Source: an uncultured Eubacteriales bacterium (lineage in GTDB: Bacteria; Bacillota; Clostridia; Christensenellales; Aristaeellaceae). Taken from it: a DNA stretch of 26,194 nt. Both the position numbers and the translations under genes were made by a program. The DNA lies in the NCBI GenBank assembly GCA_900542445.1, contig UQNN01000027.1:1-26194 (forward strand), read 5' to 3'. The notes beneath the pieces were generated by a model. It was not told where the DNA came from, made no database searches, and was given only the letters and a program-made list of their open reading frames with translations. Shown here piece by piece: positions 13,718 through 21,335 of this stretch (position 1 is its first letter; each line of letters starts with the position of its first letter).

Positions 13718-14884
13718 TCACTCCAGATTTTCAAAGAAATCGTCTTTCTGAACGTCTTCCCCGACCGCCGAATACGCCAGGCCAAACTTTGAGTTATCAT
13801 ACGGCCCAAAATCCTCGACATGATAATCCGTCCGCTGCTGGGAAATATGGCATTCAAACGCCCGGCTGGCGAGATCGAACGCGGTTTGGCCGCCAAACGC
13901 CGCCAGCGGTTTGCGCCAATCCATCTTCACCGGATTCTGCTCGTACAGATGGAGATACAGTTTCTTCACCTGCCACGGTTCGCTGTGCGTCATTTTCTCC
14001 TGATCGTTTTCATCTGCCGCCAGCGCAATGGCCGCTTGAGCCGCGTCCGCCGCCGCCCGATGCGCGCCGTGGCCGTATTCGCCGTTCACGTCCTGCGTCA
14101 CCACGACGTCCGGCCTGCACGCGCGGTAAGTCTCGGCGACAAAACGATAGACGCTCTCCCGGCTCCATCCCTTCTGGGCGTACATCCCCTTGAGCGTCAG
14201 CTGATACTTATCCGGGAAATGGCCGATCATCGGGTAATTCTTCACCCCGCAGAGCCACAGACCGTCCAGCAGTTCCAGCCGCCGATATGGCATCGTCGGC
14301 ACAAGGTAGGCCACCTGCACCTTCCTGCCCATTTCCCCTGCGTAATAGGGAATCGTGCCGCCCAAAAACAGCAATTCATCGTCCGGGTGCGCCGCCAGCG
14401 CCAGCAAATCCGCCTTGTCGAGCGGCGCTTCCCATTGCTGTACCCAGTCCGGCGCGTCGCCCTCGCCAAAGACGTGCAGCTCGGCGATAAACAGCCGCCC
14501 CTTACCGTCCTTCGGACGGATACGCACAGTCTCAGTCCCTGCGTCCAGCGCAATATACTCGTTCAAAAAGCTGCCGCCGCTCACAGCAACCGTCCGCCAT
14601 GCGCCCGCGTCGTCCGTGGTCTGCACTTCCAGCGCCGCGATATCTTCATAAAACTGCACATACAGGCCGCCGACGGATTCCTCCGCTTCGATCTCCACAT
14701 AGGCGTAACTGCCCGACGAAGAGGCCCAATACGTCTGATACTGCCCATCCGTCATGCGTCCCAGCGTCTTTTTGCCTACGGCTGAAAGCGTGCATGTACC
14801 CGTGATTTCCTGCGCCGTCTGCGCAAGGGCTGTAGGCGCAAACATCATCAGTGCCGCCGCCAGCGCCCAAAACAGTCTCTTCAT
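13718..14884 (-). CDS. Secreted PIG-L family deacetylase with N-terminal beta-sandwich domain
   Basis: A 388-aa exported protein. Residues 1-21 are a signal peptide (MKRLFWALAAALMMFAPTALAQ). About 25-140 look like a galactose-binding/discoidin-type domain (LGRMTDGQYQTYWASSSGSYAYVEIEAE, with late strands ETVRIRPK and LFIAELHVFG). From about 158 a PIG-L (LmbE-like) domain begins, with the zinc site AHPDDE (165-170) and GEYGHGAH (H272, H275). PIG-L enzymes remove N-acetyl groups from GlcNAc-type sugars, so a role on glycans outside the membrane is plausible. Much longer in-frame extensions exist, but GGAGG sits 6 nt before ATG 14884 and that start gives a clean signal peptide. Confidence 0.85.
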   Translation of the reverse strand: MKRLFWALAAALMMFAPTALAQTAQEITGTCTLSAVGKKTLGRMTDGQYQTYWASSSGSYAYVEIEAEESVGGLYVQFYEDIAALEVQTTDDAGAWRTVAVSGGSFLNEYIALDAGTETVRIRPKDGKGRLFIAELHVFGEGDAPDWVQQWEAPLDKADLLALAAHPDDELLFLGGTIPYYAGEMGRKVQVAYLVPTMPYRRLELLDGLWLCGVKNYPMIGHFPDKYQLTLKGMYAQKGWSRESVYRFVAETYRACRPDVVVTQDVNGEYGHGAHRAAADAAQAAIALAADENDQEKMTHSEPWQVKKLYLHLYEQNPVKMDWRKPLAAFGGQTAFDLASRAFECHISQQRTDYHVEDFGPYDNSKFGLAYSAVGEDVQKDDFFENLE

Positions 14885-14953
14885 CGTCATCCTCCATCCT
14901 TTTTCTCTGCGCAGTATGATACCACATTTTCCCCACAAAATAAAGTTTGTCCC

Positions 14954-14983
14954 TTGCCCTTGTCCCGGTGCGGATGATATAAT
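14954..14983 (+). promoter_or_regulatory. Promoter of the phosphofructokinase gene
   Basis: TTGCCC (14954-14959), an 18-nt spacer and a TGA-TATAAT extended -10 (14975-14983). The roughly 140-nt leader that follows includes a GCGGGC-tga-GCCCGC hairpin at 15001-15015. Confidence 0.6.
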
Positions 14984-15131
14984 GGACGGGATAGATTCGA
15001 GCGGGCTGAGCCCGCCTGCACGTATGCCGCTGCGCGCAAAGCGTCCGGATTCTGCGCATGCGGATTGTTTTTGTGCATTATCCGTAGAGCAAAAACATAG
15101 GGAATGACAGGAAAGCGAGCGATTATCAAGC

Positions 15132-16358
15132 ATGGGTATCAACGCGATTGTCGGCCAGAGCGGCGGCCCCACCTGTGTCATCAATTCCAGCCTGGCGGGC
15201 GTTTTCAGCGCCTGCCGCAGGCACGGCGTTCAAAAGGTCTTCGGCATGCGCCACGGCGTGCAGGGCCTGCTCAAGGATGAAGTGATCGACCTGACGGAAG
15301 CGCTCGACGCGCCGGGAAAGCTGTCCCTGCTGCGCCACACGCCCGCTTCCTATCTGGGCAGCTGCCGCTACAAACTGCCGGAAAGCGGCCAGATGGAGGC
15401 CGTTTATCAGGCGATTTTCGACGCGCTGCGCCGCTATGACATCGGCTATTTCTTCTATATAGGCGGCAACGACAGCATGGATACCATCCTCAAACTGAGC
15501 GATTATGCCGCCAAAATCGGCAGCGATATCCGCTTCGTCGGCGTGCCCAAGACGATTGACAACGACCTGACCCACACCGATCACACGCCGGGCTATGGCT
15601 CGGCCGCCAAATACATCGGCACGACGATCAAAGAGCTGGTGCGCGATTCCACGATTTACGACCTCAAATCCGTAACCGTTGTGGAAATCATGGGCCGCAA
15701 CGCGGGCTGGCTGACCGCCGCCGCCGCGCTTGCGGAAGACGAAGACTGCGAAGGCGCGGCCATGATCTGCCTGCCGGAAGTGCCGTTTGATCCGGAGCAT
15801 TTCATCGCCCGCGTGGATGCGCTTCAGCAGCAGACGCCGTCTCTGGTCGTCGCCGTTTCCGAGGGCGTGCGCACAGCCGAGGGGCGCTACGTCTGCGAAC
15901 TGGCGCATAACCCCGTCAACGTCGATGCGTTCGGCCATACCTATCTGGGCGGCACGGCGCATTATCTTTCCGGCCTCATCGCCGCCCGGCTGCACAGCAA
16001 AACCCGCGCCGTCGAGCTTTCCACCCTTCAGCGTTGTGCCGCGCACGTCGCCAGTGAAACCGACGTTTCCGAATCGTTCGACGTGGGCGCGTTCGCCGTG
16101 GACGCGGCGTTTGAGGGCAAAACCGGCGTGATGGCCGCGCTCAAGCGCGTGAGCGACGAACCCTATGTCTGCGGCTTTGAGCTGCACGACATCCACGACA
16201 TCGCCAATCTGGAAAAGACGATTCCGCTCGACTGGATCGACGCGGAGCGTTACCGTCTGCACGAGCCGTTTCTCGCCTATGCCCGCCCGCTGATCGCGCA
16301 GGAGGTCAAGCCGGAGTATCAAAAGGGCCTGCCGAGACATTTGAAACTGAACCGCTGA
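15132..16358 (+). CDS. 6-phosphofructokinase, probably pyrophosphate-dependent
   Basis: A 408-aa PFK-family enzyme for fructose 6-phosphate to fructose 1,6-bisphosphate. The phosphoryl-donor loop is GGNDS (111-115) with Asp114 where ATP enzymes have Gly, and the catalytic loop is PKTIDND (139-145) with Lys140 where ATP enzymes have Gly. Both mark PPi-dependent PFKs, which are reversible. The substrate loop EIMGRNAGW (185-193) is intact. The ribosome-binding site is poor (AGGAAAG about 14 nt away or more), but no alternative start occurs between an in-frame stop at 15105 and ATG 15132. It has its own terminator. Donor preference is inferred from the two residues. Confidence 0.92.
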   Translation: MGINAIVGQSGGPTCVINSSLAGVFSACRRHGVQKVFGMRHGVQGLLKDEVIDLTEALDAPGKLSLLRHTPASYLGSCRYKLPESGQMEAVYQAIFDALRRYDIGYFFYIGGNDSMDTILKLSDYAAKIGSDIRFVGVPKTIDNDLTHTDHTPGYGSAAKYIGTTIKELVRDSTIYDLKSVTVVEIMGRNAGWLTAAAALAEDEDCEGAAMICLPEVPFDPEHFIARVDALQQQTPSLVVAVSEGVRTAEGRYVCELAHNPVNVDAFGHTYLGGTAHYLSGLIAARLHSKTRAVELSTLQRCAAHVASETDVSESFDVGAFAVDAAFEGKTGVMAALKRVSDEPYVCGFELHDIHDIANLEKTIPLDWIDAERYRLHEPFLAYARPLIAQEVKPEYQKGLPRHLKLNR

Positions 16359-16371
16359 CTTTTTGCATAGG

Positions 16372-16406
16372 AAAAGAGCGCCTCCGCACGGGAAGCGCTC
16401 TTTTTT
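16372..16406 (+). terminator. Terminator of the phosphofructokinase gene
   Basis: AAAAGAGCGC pairs with GCGCTCTTTT around a 13-nt loop, ending in six T. The A-rich side could also serve the minus strand. Confidence 0.8.
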
Positions 16407-16432
16407 GATTCCATTTAAGATTCCGTTCGTCC

Positions 16433-16816
16433 TTACGCGTTTTCCAAAATCGCCTTCACAGCCAAGCGACCCTGGGTCATCGTGCGGCCGACGGCCACGC
16501 CGACAAAGAACTCCGGATAGTTGCCGCTGAAGAAGCTGCCGGAGCAGTTGCCAATGGCATACAGACCGCCGATGGTCTTGTGGTTCGTGTCGTAGACCTG
16601 GCATTTGTCGTTGATGCGCAGACCATCGCAGGTGCACAGCAGCGAGCCGCCCATGAAGTAGCCGTAGAATGGCGCCTGGGTAATCGGGCGGAGACGGTAA
16701 GCTTCCTTGCCGTAATCCTCATCGACGCCCTTTTGGGCCAGCTCGTTGTAACGAGCAACCGTCGCCGCGGCCAGGCCCATCGCCTGCGCGATGCAGTTGT
16801 TGACAGCCTTCTTCAC
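16433..16816 (-). pseudogene. C-terminal remnant of an FAD-dependent fumarate/urocanate reductase-like flavoprotein
   Basis: The 127 residues match only the C-terminal part of a flavocytochrome-c/fumarate-reductase type flavoprotein: ATVARYNELAQKGVDEDYGKEAYRLRPITQAPFYG, then LCTCDGLRINDKCQVYD, and the FAD-closing motif GGLYAIGNCSGSFFSGNYPEFFVGVAVGRTMTQGRLA. Family members are roughly 500-600 aa, so most of the FAD domain and the substrate domain are missing. The only possible start is a GTG with no ribosome-binding site. The homologous frame continues a little further upstream before running into the transaldolase 3' end. I read it as a decayed gene fragment left by a deletion. Confidence 0.75.
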
Positions 16817-16854
16817 CGCCGGAACGGTAATACTTTCTCTGTCGTTTTCAGCGT

Positions 16855-17514
16855 TTATTCTCCAAAGACTTTGACATAATCCTGCCTGAATTTTTCAATG
16901 CCCTGATCGGTCAGCGGATGGTGCGTCATCTGCTCGATCACCTTATACGGCACCGTCGCGATGTCCGCGCCCGCCAGCGCACAGTCCGTCACATGAATCG
17001 GGTTGCGCACGCTCGCGGCGATGATCTGGGTTCTGATATCCGGATAGTTGGCAAAAATCGCCGCAATCGTGCGGACCAGCTCGATGCCCGGCTGGGAGAT
17101 GTCATCCAGCCTGCCCAGAAACGGGCTGACATACGCCGCGCCCGCGCGCGCAGCCAGCAGCGCCTGATTGGCCGAGAAAATCAGCGTGCAGTTGGTCGGA
17201 ATGCCTTCGCCGGAGAGCGTCTTGATGGCCTTGAGGCCCTCCGCCGTCATCGGGATCTTGACGACCATGTGCTTGGGATCGAGCGCATAAATCGCGCGGC
17301 CTTCCTTCACCATGGTCTCCGCGTCCGTCGTCGTCGCCTTCACCTCGCCGGAAATCGGGCCGTCCACAATGGAGGCGATTTCCGCGAGCGTCTGCGCGTA
17401 ATCGCGGCCTTCCTTGGCAATCAGGCTGGGGTTGGTCGTCACGCCGGCGATCACGCCCATATCGTTTGCCTTGCGAATTTCATCTACGTTTGCCGTATCG
17501 ATAAAGAACTTCAT
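16855..17514 (-). CDS. Transaldolase, short TalC/fructose-6-phosphate aldolase-like form
   Basis: A 219-aa single-barrel transaldolase: MKFFIDTANVDEIRKANDMGVIAGVTTNPSLI at the start, the Schiff-base lysine K86 in HMVVKIPMTAEG, and TNCTLIFSANQALLAARAGAAYVSPFLGRLDD. This short type transfers dihydroxyacetone units in the non-oxidative pentose phosphate pathway; some members are fructose-6-phosphate aldolases, and sequence alone does not separate the two. ATG at 17514 follows AAGGAAA. It ends 38 nt before the start of the flavoprotein remnant. Confidence 0.93.
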   Translation of the reverse strand: MKFFIDTANVDEIRKANDMGVIAGVTTNPSLIAKEGRDYAQTLAEIASIVDGPISGEVKATTTDAETMVKEGRAIYALDPKHMVVKIPMTAEGLKAIKTLSGEGIPTNCTLIFSANQALLAARAGAAYVSPFLGRLDDISQPGIELVRTIAAIFANYPDIRTQIIAASVRNPIHVTDCALAGADIATVPYKVIEQMTHHPLTDQGIEKFRQDYVKVFGE

Positions 17515-17634
17515 AGCGATTTCCTTTCGTTCAAAGTAAATTTACGGTTTACGTCTGTATATTTCGCGGCGCGGGCGGAATTTCCTGCCGCCGCTCTCCG
17601 GCGCGCCGCACTTCTTGTTGGGGTCTTTTCCGTT

Positions 17635-19827
17635 TTACGCTTTCCGGCAGAATTGGGCGATTACGGCGACGACTTTTTCCATTTGGAACGGCTTAGCCAG
17701 ATGGGCGTTCATGCCCGCCTCGAAACACGCCTTCGCGTCCTCGTCAAACGCGTTGGCAGTCATCGCGATGATGGGAATTGTTTTCGCGTCCGCGCGCGCC
17801 AGCGCCCGAATCGCCCGTGTCGCGCTGACGCCGTCCATGTTGGGCATCATCATATCCATCAAAATGCCCGCGTATGTGCCCGGCACATGGCTTTCAAACA
17901 GTTCCAGCGCCTTTCGGCCGTCCTGCGCAGTGTCCGTGGTGATTCCGTAATCTGCCAGCAGCGTTCGGATGATATCGGCATTCAGCTCGTTGTCCTCCGC
18001 CAGCAGCAGGTGAAGCCCGCGTACATCCGCCTTTTTCTCCGGTTCAGCCTGTTCTTGGGCTTCGGGCACAGCGTCTGCCATTTCAAAGGGCAGGGTGATG
18101 ACAAATTCGGAGCCCTCTCCCTCCCGGCTGGATACCTCGATGCTGCCGCCCATCTTGTCAATCAGGCTCTTGACGATGGACATGCCCAGCCCCGTTCCGT
18201 GGTACATGCTCCGCGCGTCGATGTGCTCCTGCGAAAACGGGTCGAAGATGTGCGCCAGAAACGCTTCGCTCATGCCGATGCCCGTGTCGCGGATCACCCA
18301 GCGGTAAGTCACCATGCCGTCCTGATTCCCCAAATACTGGCAGACCGTCTTCACGCTGCCGCCGGGTTTGTTATACTTGATGCAGTTGCCGTATATGTTG
18401 AGAAAAATCTGTCGAATGTGAAGCGGGCTTCCGTATACGCTGCCGATTTTGACGCGTTCCGGCTGTTCCCGGTCATATTCCAGCGTGACGCCCTCTTCTG
18501 CGGCGCGCTGCTCCACAATGGTCAGGATGTCGCGCGAAAGCCGATTGAGGTCGAGCGGCTCATGCGAGAGCGCCACTTCGCCGCTCTCCAATTTGCTCAT
18601 TTGCAGCACGTCGTTAATCAGGCTGAGCAGATGATTCGCCGCAATCTTCATCTTGACGCGGTTGGCGGTGATGAGCGCCAGATCGCCGGGGTGCGCGTCG
18701 TCGATGGCGATCAGGCCGATGATGCCATTGAGCGGCGTTCGGATGTCGTGGCTCATGCGGGAAAGAAAGCTGGTTTTCGCGGCGTTGGCCCTGTCCGCCT
18801 GTTCCACGGCGGCACTCAGCTCTTCGTTGGCACTGCGCAGTTTCTCCGCGTACTGCGCCTGAACCTGATACTCCTTTTCCCGGTAGCTCTGCGCCGTCCG
18901 CCAGCGAATCACCTGAATCACCGCCAGAACGACGGCATACGCAATCAGCGCGTAGCACACATTTTGAAGGGTGCTGTCAAACACGTCCCGCTCGCTGCTG
19001 TATACATAGACGTAGACGTTCCGCCCACGTTCCATCAGGCCGAAATACTGTGTCCAATCGTCCTTCGTTCGGTTGGTATGCACCAGCACGTCGCTGGCAG
19101 GCGTTTCCTTGATCCGGCGGAGGATGAACAGCTCATCCGTACTGCGCCCGATGAGCGTCTCATCGTTGCTGGCGATGATGGCGTTTCCGTCGCTGACGAC
19201 GATGGTTCCGTTGGTCTCCGTGCCGTAACCGGAAAGCATGGAGCTGACGGACAGGCTGAACGAACGGATATATTCCGCCGAAGTATGGTAATACACCGCC
19301 ACGATGCCCGGCGCGTCTCTGCGCCCGACAGCCGCCAGATCCACCGTGCTTCCGTCCTCGCAGATATAGCGGGTGGCATACCGCTTTTCGGGATACGCCG
19401 CCACATCCAGCAGCGACGCGGAATCCAGATATTCGCTCAGCCGTTCCGGCCCGCCGTCGGCCTCGTGATATGCCTCTACAAGCTTCCCCATTTCATCCAT
19501 GAGCATCAATCCGGAAACATAGGCCTGACGGGCATAGACTTCCGGCGTGCGGAGACCGCCGCCCGCCGCGTCTTTCTCCAGCTCATGGGCAATCTGTCCG
19601 GCGCTCTGGATCACGCGCATCAGGCTCTTCGTTTCGTCGGCCAGATCGATGCGGTCGTATCGGTTGCATTGCTCCTTCACATATTGGGCCGTCGTCATCA
19701 TCATCTGATGGGCCGCTTCCATATCCAGGTGCGCGGCCGTTAGAAACACGCCGACCGCCAGCACCAGACCCAGCAGAACCTCAATATGGAGAATGCGGAT
19801 GGAAACCCGGTCAGCTTTGCGTTTCAT
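17635..19827 (-). CDS. Hybrid sensor histidine kinase
   Basis: A 730-aa membrane-bound hybrid kinase. A transmembrane helix lies at about 13-33, an extracellular sensory region at 34-288 (partly Cache-like, with GTIVVSDGNAIIASND), a second helix at about 289-309 and a coiled coil at 315-350. HisKA follows with the phospho-accepting H360 (SHDIRTPLNG), then an ATPase with the N-box (NIYGNCIKYN, 477-486), DTGIGM (514-519) and GTGLGM (544-549). A C-terminal receiver domain has the acidic pair ED (611-612), acceptor D658 (ILMDMMMPNMDG) and K712. No HPt or DNA-binding output is attached, and no response regulator lies in the window. ATG overlaps the upstream lipoprotein stop (ATGA). Confidence 0.95.
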   Translation of the reverse strand: MKRKADRVSIRILHIEVLLGLVLAVGVFLTAAHLDMEAAHQMMMTTAQYVKEQCNRYDRIDLADETKSLMRVIQSAGQIAHELEKDAAGGGLRTPEVYARQAYVSGLMLMDEMGKLVEAYHEADGGPERLSEYLDSASLLDVAAYPEKRYATRYICEDGSTVDLAAVGRRDAPGIVAVYYHTSAEYIRSFSLSVSSMLSGYGTETNGTIVVSDGNAIIASNDETLIGRSTDELFILRRIKETPASDVLVHTNRTKDDWTQYFGLMERGRNVYVYVYSSERDVFDSTLQNVCYALIAYAVVLAVIQVIRWRTAQSYREKEYQVQAQYAEKLRSANEELSAAVEQADRANAAKTSFLSRMSHDIRTPLNGIIGLIAIDDAHPGDLALITANRVKMKIAANHLLSLINDVLQMSKLESGEVALSHEPLDLNRLSRDILTIVEQRAAEEGVTLEYDREQPERVKIGSVYGSPLHIRQIFLNIYGNCIKYNKPGGSVKTVCQYLGNQDGMVTYRWVIRDTGIGMSEAFLAHIFDPFSQEHIDARSMYHGTGLGMSIVKSLIDKMGGSIEVSSREGEGSEFVITLPFEMADAVPEAQEQAEPEKKADVRGLHLLLAEDNELNADIIRTLLADYGITTDTAQDGRKALELFESHVPGTYAGILMDMMMPNMDGVSATRAIRALARADAKTIPIIAMTANAFDEDAKACFEAGMNAHLAKPFQMEKVVAVIAQFCRKA

Positions 19828-20639
19828 CGGTCTCCACCCCCCATATATCCGCGCGGCTCATCCAGATATTGCCCGATGATCCGCTCCATCGTCCCATCTT
19901 CCCGCATTTCCTCAAACACGGCGGAAAGCGCCTTTTCCAGCCCCCGCTCGTCTTCCTTCGCAAACGCGACGCCCAGCCCCACCGTCAGCAGCGGCTCATC
20001 CAGAATGCGGTATTCCAGCCCGTAATCCGCCATGCACTGCAAAATTGCCGTTTCATGCGCGGCGACCGCGTCCACATACCCTTTGCTTAGGAACGGATAC
20101 ATCAATTCCCGGTTCTGCATCGAAAAAATCTCGCCCACCGCCGGGATTCTGGGGTCGTCATGCGAAAGAAAGATATCCTCCGGCTTGGTCGTGGTCTGAA
20201 CAGCCACGCGCCGCCCAGCCAGATCGGCAAGCGTATAGATATCGCTGTCGCTGCGCACCGCGACCACCTGACGGCTGACCATGTACGGCGCGGACCAGCG
20301 GTATTGATCTTCGCGGCCGTCAATGGAGAAACTGCCCCAAATGCAGTCGATTTCGCCGCTTTCCACCAGCTCTTTTTTCGCTTCCCAGTCGATGACCGAG
20401 AAAACGGCCTTATACCCCATGCGCGCAAAGGCTTCCGTTGCCAGATCCACGTCGATACCCGTGGGCCGTCCGTCCACATCTTCATAATTATACGGCGGGT
20501 AATTGTCACTGCCGACGACGATCACGGGTTTCACGCTTTTATCCGTTTTTTCTACGGCTTTTTCCGCGCCGCATCCGCCTAACAGCAATGCGGCACACGC
20601 CAGCATCGCGGAAAACGCGGCGATTTTCCTGCCCTGCAT
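19824..20639 (-). CDS. Solute-binding lipoprotein, family 3, paired with the hybrid kinase
   Basis: A 271-aa lipoprotein: a basic N-terminus, a hydrophobic core and the lipobox LGGC with Cys23. The mature part is a family 3 solute-binding (amino-acid type) Venus flytrap: VIVVGSDNYPPYNYEDVDGRPTGIDVDLATEAFARMGYKAVF, then the hinge segment GEIDCIWGSFSIDGREDQYRWSAPYMVS. A 60-nt in-frame extension exists, but AGGAG 9 nt before ATG 20639 and the signal peptide favour this start. Its stop overlaps the kinase start by 4 nt and no permease or ATPase gene is adjacent. It therefore probably delivers a ligand signal to the kinase rather than serving an ABC importer. Confidence 0.92.
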   Translation of the reverse strand: MQGRKIAAFSAMLACAALLLGGCGAEKAVEKTDKSVKPVIVVGSDNYPPYNYEDVDGRPTGIDVDLATEAFARMGYKAVFSVIDWEAKKELVESGEIDCIWGSFSIDGREDQYRWSAPYMVSRQVVAVRSDSDIYTLADLAGRRVAVQTTTKPEDIFLSHDDPRIPAVGEIFSMQNRELMYPFLSKGYVDAVAAHETAILQCMADYGLEYRILDEPLLTVGLGVAFAKEDERGLEKALSAVFEEMREDGTMERIIGQYLDEPRGYMGGGDR

Positions 20640-20711
20640 AGCAACACGCTCCTGTCGTTTAACCGGTCTTTTATTACACTTCTTTCCATTTGATTTCAAT
20701 ACAGTGTAATT

Positions 20712-20741
20712 TGATTATATCATATTTGATCATATCATATT
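20712..20741. repeat. Tandem 15-nt repeat at the lipoprotein-kinase promoter
   Basis: TGATTATATCATATT (20712-20726) is followed at once by TGATCATATCATATT (20727-20741), with one difference. On the minus strand each unit carries a -10-like ATATAAT or ATATGAT, so the repeat either duplicates the promoter or forms tandem operator sites. Confidence 0.65.
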
Positions 20742-20757
20742 TGCAAGTGCAGATCAA
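20729..20757 (-). promoter_or_regulatory. Candidate promoter of the lipoprotein-kinase operon
   Basis: On the minus strand TTGATC (20757-20752), a 17-nt spacer and TATGAT (20734-20729). A second -10-like TATAAT lies 15 nt downstream in the other repeat unit. Confidence 0.5.
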
Positions 20758-20759
20758 GA

Positions 20760-21113
20760 ACAGGCAGAATATAAAAGCCTTTTTTCCGAAAGAAAGATCG
20801 CATAATCTTTATTTTTTAGCGGAACCTTAATATCGATGTAACCGAATGGGACGATCAAGCGAATAAACCGGATATTTCAACTCTGAATGAGCCAAAAACA
20901 AATTCCGCACCAGAAAGCAGGCTATGCCCTCATCAACTCCCCCTGCCTTCTTGTGGTGCGCTTTCCTCTAATCCCGTCTTGCGTAGTCTTTTCCCCAAAT
21001 ACAACTTCATAACTTGCGTCGTCGCGAATCCCCCGATTCGCTCTGTTTGGCTATGCCGTTATGTTTTCATCCTCTATTTTATCGCATCTGCTCTTCTTTT
21101 TGCAATTTCCTAT
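20760..21113. other. AT-rich gap with no recognisable gene
   Basis: This stretch lies between the lipoprotein promoter and the terminator at 21114. I see no open frame with a ribosome-binding site, no tRNA and no clear repeat. Short frames on both strands do not resemble known proteins. It is AT-richer than the metabolic region and may be decayed sequence at the edge of the accessory island. Confidence 0.5.
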
Positions 21114-21155
21114 AAAAAAAAAAAAGAACCCAAGATTCTAATAGAATCAAGGGTT
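21114..21155 (-). terminator. Terminator after the recombinase remnant
   Basis: AACCC-AA-GATTC pairs with GAATC-AA-GGGTT (two 5-bp stems around an A-A internal loop, 5-nt TAATA loop). On the minus strand TTC and then a 12-nt T run (21125-21114) follow. The stop codon of the recombinase fragment lies inside the hairpin. Confidence 0.75.
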
Positions 21156-21335
21156 TTTCTTGTGGTGGAACTCCGGTCGATCTGCTGTTTTTGCAGATAA
21201 TGCCCGGTCAATATACGTTCCAACGATTGTCATATTATTGCGTTCAGCATATTCCCGGCACTCGCGGAGCTGACCTTCAATGGATTCCTCGCGCTGGCTG
21301 TCTGAGGAATAGCGGGCATAGATGACAGCGTTCAT
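21147..21335 (-). pseudogene. N-terminal remnant of a serine site-specific recombinase
   Basis: The 62-residue frame starts as a large serine recombinase: MNAVIYARYSSDSQREESIEGQLRECREYAERNNMTIVGTYIDRALSAKTADRPEF, including the catalytic Ser in the YARYSSDSQ motif. After RPEF the family continues for several hundred residues, but here it changes to HHKKNP and stops inside a terminator hairpin. So at least the rest of the catalytic domain and the whole DNA-binding domain are gone. Its ATG overlaps the stop of the DUF1016 gene (ATGA), meaning it could still be translated. It is most likely the scar of a mobile element. Confidence 0.8.

Noticed and set aside
15126..16637. 503-aa minus-strand open frame
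   Set aside because: It is antisense to phosphofructokinase and only enters the flavoprotein remnant in the wrong frame.
17536..17545. GTAAATTTAC palindrome upstream of transaldolase
   Set aside because: It is only 10 bp, AT-rich and unrepeated in the window; too weak to call an operator.
16918..19743. 941-aa plus-strand open frame
   Set aside because: It is antisense to transaldolase and the hybrid kinase, both with full catalytic motifs.
20979..21200. 73-aa plus-strand hydrophobic frame
   Set aside because: It starts at TTG without a ribosome-binding site and runs through the poly-A stretch and terminator hairpin; no family resemblance.
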